Shown here piece by piece: positions 23,512-33,700 of a DNA stretch of 64,000 nucleotides. Within the stretch, counting starts at the first letter, position 1. Every line of letters begins with the position of its first letter. The DNA is taken from positions 90,099,756 through 90,163,755 of the forward strand of contig OX104112.1 of assembly GCA_944474755.1 (NCBI GenBank), in the 5' to 3' direction. A model generated the notes under the pieces. The model did not search any database. It was not told the DNA's origin and worked only from the letters and a program-made list of their open reading frames with translations. A program made the translations under genes and the position numbers. This DNA is from Limnoperna fortunei (taxonomy: Eukaryota; Mollusca; Bivalvia; Mytilida; Modiolidae).

Positions 23512-23747
23512 CAAGTGTGCTGACTGACAGCTATGTTAACGCCAAGTATGCAGTCTGGCAGCTATTTCAGACAAGATGTTAACGCCAAGTGTGCAGTCTG
23601 ACAGCTATCTGACAAAAAGCTAACCACAGCCAAGCCAAGTGCGCAGTCTGACAGTTTTTTCTGACAAAATGTTAACGCCAAGTGTGTTGTCTGATAGCTG
23701 TCTTGCAAAATGTTAACGCCAGGTGTGCAGTCTGACAGCTATTTCGT
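23512..23747. repeat. Continuation of the about 40-bp satellite
   Basis: About five further, more diverged monomers (AACGCCAAGTRTGCAGTCTG) lie beyond the insert. Confidence 0.85.
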
Positions 23748-23755
23748 TGAAACCA

Positions 23756-23892
23756 ACGACCTTCAGCAGGAAAACTGGCACTCCTAGTCAACTGAGCTGA
23801 TGTCGAGTACAATATGCATCAGTAAGAGCGAACACGCAACCTTAGTGTGGACACGCCGGTTATCAATAGTAGATAGATCACTCGGCCAGCTA
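23756..23892 (-). mobile_element. SINE fragment, minus strand, diverged
   Basis: GGAAAACTGGCACTCCTAGTC, then gtcgagtaca, cgaacacgcaacctta and atcaatagtagat..cactcggcca are the family landmarks in minus orientation, corresponding to 32570-32700. The B box is mutated. Confidence 0.65.
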
Positions 23893-25563
23893 GGAATAAA
23901 TATCGAGGCACAAAAATGTTTCTATTAGTTTGCTGTCTATACAACATATAAATACATATGTCAACTTTTCCTGAAATATTGCTTGCAAGATGTAGATCAT
24001 TAAATCTATAAAACCGAACTATTGGTAAATACAGAGACGAAAGAGTGTTGGCAGCTGATTTCAGGATTTTATTAATGGTATTTTATATTTGGATGAACTT
24101 TGAACTTTGGCCGTTGTATTGTCAGATTTCTGTCATCGGGCGTTGCATTGTATCGAGTAATTTGCTTTATCTACACAACAGCTTGTATTGTCAACAAAGT
24201 TCATAAACTAATTTTAAACATAAATATATTATACAAGACAATTCCATGAATTATTATTGAATGCGCAGATATTAATGTTGAAAATTGTTAAATTATTCGG
24301 TTAAGGACCTACTTTACGTGGTATTACGTGGGATCTATAATCTTCATATTGGGGTCGGAAAAAGGGGGAGTGCCTCGAAAATGAATTATTTATAACTGGT
24401 CATGTCAGGAAACTCGAATGCTTTCCTCTTTTCCCGTTATTCTAAAACCAGTCAGAACCGAAACCAAGGCCCCCCTCGATAAGAAAATTTTTATACGTAT
24501 TAAAGGGGTTTAAATGCATCTACTTTTTTAGTGTGATTAGCTTAATTCTGACAAAAAAAGACTATCAAACGCGAGCAATTTGTTTTTACCATTTGTAGAG
24601 TTTTCGAGTTCGTGATAGTAAAACATTGTTTTAACATAACAAATGATTTGGCGTTTAGACGCACCATAGTAAAGCACAGTCTAGTTACAAATCATCTCAT
24701 TTGTCATTGTCGCTTTGTGGAAGCCGCGAAAATAACAAAATGGTAATAGCAAGTGAAAGATTTAATTTTGATTTGATTAAGCGATGCACATGTTGAAGAT
24801 TGTCAAACAGATAACACCGTGACATTTTGTAGGAGATAAAAGCAAGACAACACAAATTAAAATAATCAGGAATATAACCTAATCAGCACAAAGTTCGAAT
24901 TTTCCGGTTTCTTGGACTTCAATTTATGGATTGTCTTATTTTCAAAGTTTCTTAGTGTTGGGTATTTTATGATAACATGTACCTTCAATCATATGTTTCT
25001 ATTTTATTCATAAAGGTGGACAATCTCCTTTACACGTAGGAAATCATTCTTTTTTTCTATTAATAAATTTAATCCTATCAATGACGAACAATAGAATGTT
25101 GACGTTGGATTGGCAATTACAAATGTTTCCCATAAACGAAAGTACTTTGATTTCTTGGATTTGCACTTTACACTTATCAGCATATATCTGGGCCATTAGT
25201 TTTATTCGATTAAAATTTTTAAAAATATTTAACTATTCTTATGGTTTCTTTTCAAGTTTTAATTCTTTAAATCGCTACAATTTGCTTTCTATTTTCAATG
25301 CAGTTAATGGAATTCATATTCCGCAAGATTCGACCCACAGAAAGTTAGATAGAATAATTATGTCATAACTGACCTCTGTCTTGCCAGACTGGCAATCTTA
25401 ACTCACTGAACACGTGCACGAAAACAATTTCTAACTATTTCAGCTTTTCCATTTAAAAAGTCTTTGCTGCAACATTTAAGCAGTTCGGTTATCTTCAAAA
25501 CGTCATATATCGTTTTCCCCGTTCAACGTTGCTTAAATTAAACATTTGTCCCGTTTGTTACAT
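23893..25563. other. Non-coding intergenic stretch
   Basis: No gene is recognised. A GC-richer patch at about 24300-24480 may be an unclassified dispersed repeat. The 95-codon frame at 25081-25368 has no domain. Confidence 0.35.
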
Positions 25564-25789
25564 AAACAATATTCGTACAGTGTCAGAAAATATATAATTT
25601 ATGTGTACGAGCCTTAGAAAATTTCTCACCTGTTTCGCGGCGAGTACAAATAAACTTTATATTTTCTGACACTGTACGAATATTGTTTTTTATCCTGCAA
25701 CCCTAAAATACATTTCGGCACTGTCGAATAAAGCAAAATTTTATTCGGCTACCTTTATTCGTCAGTAAATGTACTGATTGCAGGATAAA
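25564..25789. repeat. Two abutting palindromes, MITE-like
   Basis: First, 25564-25594 pairs perfectly with 25658-25688 (31 bp, containing ATTCGTACAGTGTCAGAAAA). Immediately next to it, 25689-25700 (TTTATCCTGCAA) pairs with 25778-25789, with inner pairing CGAATAAAG/CTTTATTCG and TACATTT/AAATGTA. There are no frames. This looks like foldback-type non-autonomous elements abutting the truncated transposase next door. Confidence 0.85.
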
Positions 25790-25832
25790 TGGACACAAAG
25801 TGTCCTACGATCGTAGTAAGATGAAACAGGGT

Positions 25833-26534
25833 TTATGCCAAAGAAACATTTACGTTCTGCTGCATCAAATAGTCAACAACGATCCTTGCAGTATGCGGTC
25901 TGGCATTATCATGTTGAAAAACCTCCATATGGACATCGATTGCGGGCAATAAGTGAGGCTTTACAATCTATCTCACGATTGCGAACCGCATTCAAGTTGC
26001 CAGGAATATGAACCAAGGTGTTTATCTTGCTTCACGCTGCCTAGGCCGAAATTGTTGACTTCAACGACACAGTTGTGTGCAAATCGTTCGATGCGTCGCC
26101 TGTAGACATGAATTCGGTCGTCTCTCTTTTCTGGCAACAATCGTGATTCGACGTTGAACCACACCCTTCTCCAGTTCCGCAGATCACATCCTCCAACAAT
26201 ATTACACCATCGTACCCTTGCCTGGCATGGGTTTGCTATCGATTATGGATGGTCTGTGCAGAAATTCTCCGCATGCCTGGGATGTTATTGGTAGAAATTG
26301 TTGCAGAAACGGCCCTGTGGAGAAAATGTAACAGCCGATGTACCGATCCTTGGCGTTAGTGATGCGTGGCACCATGTGCGCGTTCTGTCGTCGTAGTGTC
26401 AAGCTGCTGTAACGGCACAGGCGAGAAATCGTCCTGCGTTGAACATTGAGGTGTCCCGCAACCTCAGTCTGTGAGTCACCGGCCAGTAGTCGACCGTTAG
26501 CGATGTCCAAGCTAGCAACGTCTATTCTCGGCAT
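25833..26534 (-). pseudogene. Broken Tc1/mariner-type transposase
   Basis: The minus-strand frame from 26534 starts MPRIDVASLDIANGRLLAGD and has a helix-turn-helix-like N-terminus (about residues 8-40: SQTEVAGHLNVQRRTISRLC), typical of Tc1-like DNA-binding domains. After a frameshift near 26335, another frame reads NIPGMRRISAQTIHNR. A further frame (from about 26200) reads LRNWRRVWFNVESRLL, RRRIERFAHNC and VNNFGLGSV. The family has a catalytic Asp in the DESRF motif, and here it is VESRL, so it is lost. A last frame gives QHDNARPHTARIVVDYL with the second catalytic Asp. A stop at 25833-25835 precedes the region where the third acidic residue should be, so the C-terminus is missing. No terminal inverted repeats were identified. 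It is non-functional. Confidence 0.8.
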
Positions 26535-26742
26535 AGCGTTTCCTCGTCAGATGTCAATTAGACTACTGCGTTAAAGAAAAGAAGTACCGAGTTTTAATAC
26601 ACGCAGTACCCACTAACAAATCACCTATGACTTGCACGTACAAAACAAACTGATATTTGTCAAACCTCTTTAAATGACATGTCTCGAAACTTGCATAGCA
26701 GGTTTTCACGCTAATTTAAATGCAGTCGTCGGAATGTCATAT

Positions 26743-26757
26743 GGGGGGGGGGGGGGG
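26743..26757 (+). repeat. Poly-G run, 15 bp
   Basis: Fifteen consecutive G. Its length is prone to sequencing error, and it could form a G-quadruplex only with additional runs. Confidence 0.9.
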
Positions 26758-26869
26758 TTTAAATTTAATCACCAATATTTATTTTCTCAATTAGCCAATT
26801 TATATATAAGAAAAAAAATCATTTTCAAAATTAAAAATTGTGTTGTGTTTCGTTTTTGGGAGCGTATAT

Positions 26870-26989
26870 ATTGTTGTATATTTTTGTACTCTATTGTACT
26901 TTATTGTGTTGTCTTGTAACCATATCTTTATCTGTTATTCATGTAAACCCGGTTACCTACAAAAATTAAATTACTAAGTAAGTAAGTAA
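26870..26989 (+). mobile_element. Candidate LINE 3' end with tandem tail
   Basis: A T-rich stretch is followed by GTAAACCCGGTTAC (26943-26956, a short stem) and a terminal (TAAG)n tail at 26975-26989. The layout of small hairpin plus short tandem tail is the same as at the 3' end of the LINE at 34451-37420 (AACCC-TGAC-GGGTT then (AAAT)n). There is no coding part, so assignment is inference. Confidence 0.35.
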
Positions 26990-27106
26990 CCCCAATGTTT
27001 AGAACCCGATACAAATATAACAAGTTTAGGTATTAGATACCCAAAGGTCACACTCATCAAAAATTATATATATATATATGATTTATCATATAAAATGATA
27101 AGGAAT

Positions 27107-28254
27107 AATATAGCATTATTAAGAATTCATTTTTGGCTGAGTTATTGGTCTAAGACTTAGGCGAAACCTCTAGTTAGCAACCGGCCTAATCTGTCATATT
27201 GACTAGTCCAATATGAATCCAAAACTAGGTCAATACGGCATTTTGGCGTACTATTTGATACTGCATGAGCCAATACGACATATTGGCGTACTTTGGTATT
27301 TTGTATTGTATTGGCAGTTTCAGTCATATCAAGACATATACTGTCATTATTAGTCAATAATATGTTGAAATTATATGACCGAATTCCATATATTTCAATG
27401 ACCTAATGGCTACAGAATTTTTCATTGTGTTATGATATTCGGAAATCTTTTTTTTTCATGTTTCTATTTACTGTTAGGTGTCATTTGTCCCCTTAAATTG
27501 TTCCCATGGCTGTCTTTGCCGGCGACGAAAAAGATATTTCTTCAAAATTCTTTAGAATAAAAATAATTTTAACACGTTTTGAAATATGAAACAATGATGA
27601 ATGTTTCATGGCTACTTATTGTGCTTATACTGTGAATAAATTTGACACTAAGATAACGCGCCAATTGCCTTCATTGTCTAAATATAGCATTATTAAGAAT
27701 TCCTTTTTGGCTGAGTTATTGGTCTAAGACTTAGGCGAAACCTCTATTTAGCAACCGGCCTAATCTGTCATATTGACTAGTCCAAAATAAATCCAAAACT
27801 AGGTCAATACGGCATTTTGGCGTACTATTTGATACTGCATGAGCCAATACGACATATTGGCGTACTTTGGTATTTTGTATTGTATTGGCAGTTTCAGTCA
27901 TATCAAGACATATACTGTCATTATTAGTCAATAATATGTTGAAATTATATGACCGAATTCCATATATTTCAATGACCTAATGGCTACAGAATTTTTTCAT
28001 GTGTTATGATATTCGGAAATCTTTTTTTTTTCATGTTTCTATTTACTGTTAGGTGTCATTTGTCCTCTTAAATTGTTCCCATGGCTGTCTTTGCCGGCGA
28101 CGAAAAAGATATTTCTTCAAAATTCTTTATAATAAAAATAATTTTAACACGTTTAGAAATATGAAACAATGATGAATGTTTCAAGGCTACTTATTGTGCT
28201 TATACTGTGAATAAATTTGACACTAAAATAACGCGCCAATTGCCTTCATTGTCT
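27107..28254 (+). repeat. 574-bp tandem duplication
   Basis: Copy 1 (27107-27680) and copy 2 (27681-28254) are nearly identical, and both start aatatagcattattaagaat. Each contains two diverged inner repeats around CAATACG(G/A)CATTTTGGCGTAC. The twin 66-codon frames on the minus strand (27157-27357, 27731-27931) differ by only three residues, show no domain and are explained by the duplication. Confidence 0.93.
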
Positions 28255-28914
28255 AAATTTTCCACAATCAATTCTTGTCGACTACTTAATATTCTATATC
28301 CCTTTGCCTAGACAATTGGTTACACAGCAATATATTTCTGGAGTAATACGAGTTCCTTTGAAAAAGAAAACTAATTAAAGCATGATGAAGTAGCAGTATT
28401 AATCTCGTCAACAACGATACCTACTCATGTTAACTAAATCGTCCAATTTATGTATCTTTCAAACTCGATATGGTTCATAAGATTGATCTCCCTTTAAAAC
28501 CCAAATCTTGTTTCCTGTTACTTTCAATTTCCATCACAGTAATTTCCTTGAACACAATGTCGTTTTAAATCAGTAATATATACATTGCATCGTTAAAGTG
28601 CTAATTATTGTCAGTTGTTAAGATACTCTAACTTAAGTTTTGATCGACAAAATGTCAAAAATGTCTCATCCTGAGATGTGTTAAACAGAACTAGCAATAA
28701 CTTAATTTTAAAAGCCGCTAACCTGTGACGTCTACAATTGTTATTACTAAACTAGCATTTTCACATTGAAGTTAACTGTTTTACATTACACCTCACTCGT
28801 AACCGAATTTAACTTAATAAGGTTTGACTGTGAATTATTGCTGATTTTGTCGTTATTGTTGTCTGCAGAATTTTGCTCTTTCTCGCGATTTTCGTATCTC
28901 AACGATATCGATTG
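28255..28914. other. Non-coding intergenic stretch
   Basis: Nothing is recognised. Confidence 0.4.
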
Positions 28915-29000
28915 TCCTTTTGTGCTCGACAATTGACAGGATTTCCAGTTTTCTGGCCGACGGTCGGGATTTTCACCAAGCATCCCGGCTTTCTCTACCA
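28915..29000 (+). mobile_element. Degraded SINE middle segment
   Basis: The plus strand reads gacaggatttccagttttctggccgacggtcgggattttcacc..cccggctttctc. This is the counterpart of the SINE middle (complement of 32530-32605: gaccagcggtaggaaaactggcaatccttgtcaatt). The head and tail are not recognisable. The 71-codon minus frame here is a shadow. Confidence 0.5.
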
Positions 29001-30060
29001 AAAATAAGACGTACCTAAACTAGTAACGATAAAAGGCCGCCGTTTTTATGCGACAGTCACGAAATGCAAAATATTAGTAAGCGACGATAAAAGTTATTTT
29101 ATTAACATTTTATTGGTCCGCTCAAACATTAGAAAAATAACAAGTATACATTGTATTCGTTATTTTTTGGTCAACAAGTAGACGTTAAAAAATAGCAAGT
29201 CAGTAGCCTTCTACTGTGGTGACTTTTTATAACATTCACAGCAAACATAACGCAATAACTAAACATGCTCAAAACAGATATTAAACCAGGTGCTTCGGAT
29301 GGGAATGCGTTTCCTTGACCATCATTAGTGATATGTAGGCAAGGTTCAATTTTGTGACTTTTAAAGAAAAACTATTGCAGTTGAAAAACAGTATAGATTC
29401 ACTGCGTAACAGATGCCTAGCATCTACCAAAATTGTGACCATTATATTTCCTCAGAGAAAATAAGTGTATTATTAGCATAATCTAAGCCCCAGTAGTTTA
29501 ACTGACAGCTAAATCTCATAAAGCTGTATTTCTTCATTTATAAATAAACCTTGGTATTTTATAAGATACTAGTAAGTAATCAGTAACATAAATATTAGGT
29601 TGAGACGTTGAAATAGTAATTAAAGGATACTAACATTTGTCTCTTTCATTATCGACGTAAAACGAACTGCAAGAGAAAAACTTTGGTCCAATTTTCAAAA
29701 TGATCTTTTTGTTAAGTGTAGTTATTTCACACAGCATCTCAATTAATTTTTGTGTTGTTACATACTGCTCGTTAATGACAGTAATGTAATACCTATCGTT
29801 AACACTATTATCCAACTGTTAATTGAAGGCTGTACTACACGACAACAAATCGATGCGATAAAAATACAACTAAAGGATATTTCATCGCCATTAGCCTGTG
29901 GTTAATTGCTAAAAGTTAACATTGACAAACCCAGTTTGTTTCTAGAATAATACAACATTTCATATCTCATTAATGCTCATTTTATAGAAGCATCTACTTA
30001 AATGGAAATGTTCCTTTGATTTAATGTAAGCTAGCCAAGAGCTACATAAGGTTGTTCAAT
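29001..30060. other. Gene-proximal upstream non-coding DNA
   Basis: No coding region is recognised between the SINE fragment and the GTPase gene. A non-coding first exon could lie here unseen. Confidence 0.35.
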
Positions 30061-30066
30061 TATCAA

Positions 30067-30107
30067 TATTTATAGTCACGTGAAACTGCCAGATCGAAGA
30101 GTCAGTA
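30067..30107 (+). promoter_or_regulatory. Candidate core promoter of the GTPase gene
   Basis: A TATA-like TATTTATAG (30067-30073 region) is followed by the E-box palindrome CACGTG (30077-30082) and an initiator-like TCAGTA (30102-30107) about 33 bp from the TATA-like box. This would give a 5' UTR of about 160 bp before the start codon at 30262. It is motif spacing only. In AT-rich DNA such matches arise by chance. Confidence 0.25.
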
Positions 30108-30261
30108 GTGTATAACACGTCGTGTTGGATGTTGAAAATCTTTATATGGCTTTAAAAAACGATAAAGTAGACTTGGGGCATTTTATTCCTGTCGACAGGA
30201 TGTAAAGGACGTAAAAAATACATAGCAATGGTGAAATTTCTGTTGAGATTGCGCTAGTAAC

Positions 30262-30796
30262 ATGGAAAGGGAAGATACCGGACGATACCTCTCACCAAAT
30301 ACTGCGGGAGTTCATCATCATCACCACCGTTCAAGATCAGTGAAAGGAAGACAAAGTTTAAAAGACACCGCAGACGACAGCTTCGTCTACGAAAGAAAAA
30401 GGCGTAACAGCATGCCATCAGCGTGCAACAAGTCTCAGTTATCTTCTTCTTATACGGACCTCTTAAAGGAAAAAGAAGAAGAAAAGGAAAAAGAAAATGA
30501 CGATTCCTTAAGGCGAGTACGCTCTTTTAAAACTACTTCAAAAGGTGCTCTTGTAAATAGAGGTGACAGTTTTAAACGGAAAACTCAAAAGGAGCGGTTA
30601 TCAGTACATTACAATTCCCGCGAGGATGATTTAAATGGTGCTGGAAATAATGATCAACAAGTTATAGTAACTCTTCCTGATAAGGGTCCAGCACTATACC
30701 GAGTAGTGATGCTAGGCCCCGCAGGGGTAGGGAAAACTTCTCTCACGGATCAGTTTATGACATCGGAATATATTGGACCAACAGACAATACAAGTA
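30262..30796 (+). CDS. Exon 1 of the RGK GTPase
   Basis: It encodes residues 1-178 plus one base: a five-His run (18-22), the RRNSMP motif, a Glu/Lys-rich stretch (about 69-81), a basic linker, then beta-1 (YRVVMLG) and the P-loop, ending in EYIGPTDNTS. The donor is a consensus GTAAGT at 30797. The frame stays open into the intron to 30966, but those residues (KSFSLLTSK...) have no family similarity. Joining to exon 2 gives TS-T-DADVEK, which matches the family. Confidence 0.9.
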
Positions 30797-33700
30797 GTAA
30801 GTCTTTCTCTTTATTGACTTCTAAAAATGTATTAAAAGTCGCTTCCTTAAATGTAGACATTGAGAGATATAGCAGTAGTAGAAGTAGATTTGGGGTTTTA
30901 GCGAGAAAACAAAATACTTATACAATGAATATTTTAAAACATCAAACAAACAAAAAGATATTATAAAGGTATTATAAGTATTTCTAGCTTAAAAGTTTTT
31001 AGAAAATAATATTAGATTGTCAGTTGTTGACAACAGCTGGCCATATTATTAAAACTATGAATTAAGTGTATTCTGATACACAGAAAATGTCAGATTTAAA
31101 CTGTTCTATTGGATTAGTCACTGATTTGAAAGTGTTGGTTCATTAAGTCGGAATAATAAATGTAACACTGTCGACGCAGTATGTTATAATATAGCAATAT
31201 GTTGTTTTTATTGTCAATTTAGCCATTGACATTGAAAAAATATAACGCACAGTTAAAAACGTTAATCATATAATCAGTACCACAAGGAAAACTCAATATC
31301 GTACCTGAGTGAAAACATAGGTAATGCAAGGCTAATTTTAAAAAAATGCAACCCTTTCCCAGCAAACAAAAAAAAACCGGGAACGCAACGGATGAAATAG
31401 CATACTATAAATAAGAAAGAAGTTATAGTTTTTTAAAGACACCCAGAGTAAAATAATTGTATAGGAGACAAAACACCAAGCAAATCGATCAACAACAATC
31501 CCATCTCCTCCGTCCCATAAAAAGACAAGGAAAATCTCGATGTACTAACATGCAATGGGCTGGAGAAGCTTTAACATCCAAGAGAAATGCGGGCAACTGT
31601 CAAGAAAAACGTGAATCTAACAATTACTATTGTTTACAGATTACAAACATATTTTTTCTTTTGTAATATTGTACCTGTAGATTTCTTTGTCTTATTAATC
31701 AATTCTGTTTTCTTACACATTTGGTTCGTTGTGGTCTCCTTTGTTTCTTAACGGTTCTCATTTTGGATTAAAATTGATTGGTTATCAGAGATCGAAATAG
31801 GATATGCACAGAGAACTTCCGTGTAATAATCAGATCTGTCATCTAAATATTAAGCTAAATATTTCACAAATTGATAGTTCAATTCTACCACTTGTCAAAA
31901 CTATTGTGTTAAAATTTTAGCTACCATATTGTCAGTAATCAGTTGAACCCCATATTTAATGTGATCGTGTGATTGAAATTTGTTATTTCATGAAAATTGG
32001 TTTTCTTTCATAATACTAGTATTTGCTAGTCTTGGTGTTGTCGTTACCTGTCATGCTGAGCTATTTCACAACTATTGATCACCAAGGAACGTAGATAAGT
32101 ATTTGAGGATAGGCAAACAGAATTGTGTCAGGTGACCGCTTCAAGCCCCCGGTAGGTCCAAGGGGCGAAACACCATCGGAAGCTCATCGGGATCTTAAAG
32201 CACAGAAATTTTAATTGTCCTAACATGCTTAATCAGTGCACACATTTTAAAAACTCACAGAAATTTACTGATTGACTGATATTCAGCGTCTTAAGACCCC
32301 AGAATTAGTATTTATAATTAATTACAACGTTATCCCATTAATCCTATAAGGACTCGTACTCGAAGGGCAGACCAACCACAGCAACAGATAAAAAAGAAAG
32401 GAAACTCGAACGTCTGTAAAGAAACCACGTGCTCCTGAAATGTTTGTTTGTTTGTTTGAATGATGTTTAACGCCATTTTCAGCAATTTTTCAGCTATATC
32501 ACGACGTCCAGGTTTTATTGCGGGAGGAAGCCAGAGTACCCGGAGAAAACCCCCCGACCAGCGGTAGGAAAACTGGCAATCCTTGTCAATTAAGATTGGA
32601 GTCGTGTACACCCTGCCCGCAGTGAGAATCGAACCCGCAATCTCAGTGTTGACAGACCACATGATCAATAGTAGACGAACTACCTTAACCACTCGGCCAC
32701 CGAGACCCTTCCTGAAATGTGAAAAATTTCCTGCATCATTAGCGTTAATATAATCGTAACTATCTTCTTGCACAGATTTAGTAGGACCTTTATCAGGATA
32801 AACTATTGATCTTTTTTAACAATTGCTTACGTATTTTATTCTTTAACAACAATCGCTTACGTAGTCTTTAACATTTTCTTTAACATCAATCGCTTAGGTA
32901 ATCTTTAACATGTTCTTTAACAAAAATCGCTTACGTTGTCTTTAAAATGTTCTTAAAAACGATCGCTTGCGTAGTCTTTAACATGTTCTCTGACAACAAT
33001 CGCTTACCGTAGTCTTTAACATGTTCTTTAAAAACGATCGCTTACGTAGTCTGAAACTTGTTCTTTCGCAACGATCGCTTACGTAGTCTTTAATCAATCT
33101 GATAAACAAATTGCTTTGCTTACATTTTTGTTTGTGTTATACAGGTGAAAACTTTCAAAGTGTTTATGTACGTCAAACAGCATATTTACACATCGATATA
33201 CAATATAATAAATTGATTCTCACAAGGAACTGTTGACATTTAAATTATACATGTTTTCTTTAGTTTTGCGTTTTAACACTAGCTCATTGTCATAAAGGTT
33301 TTACCAAACATATCTAAAGATAGTAATTGATTCCACAAGGGATGGGTTGACATATATATGTGTCCATGTTTGAGGTTTTAATATGTAAACAAAAAAAGAG
33401 ATAAATAAGAGATGTATATAGCGTCGGATTTCATCGTAATATTTGTTGGTATATGAACTAAGTAACTAAAGCTCACTGACTGTATTCTGTACCTCAATAG
33501 TAAGCCTATAGGTATATATCTTATAAAAGTATGTTGACATTTATTTTCACTTTACACAGATTATCTAAATCAATCAATCAAATACATTTACACTAAACAC
33601 ACATGTTTGAAAATATTGGTAATTTTTCGATTGAAATAGCAGAGTAATAGCGAAATATTTAGATCTTTTTATTATAAATAAAAACTTTCAGAATACGTAG

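Noticed and set aside
27157..27931. Twin 66-codon minus frames that look like a duplicated gene
   Set aside because: They are explained by the 574-bp tandem duplication of non-coding DNA; no domain and no start context.
30797..30966. Extension of GTPase exon 1 to the stop at 30966
   Set aside because: A consensus GTAAGT donor at 30797 and the family match of the spliced product show it is intron.
32330..32773. 147-codon minus frame
   Set aside because: It is a read-through of the SINE and its flanks.
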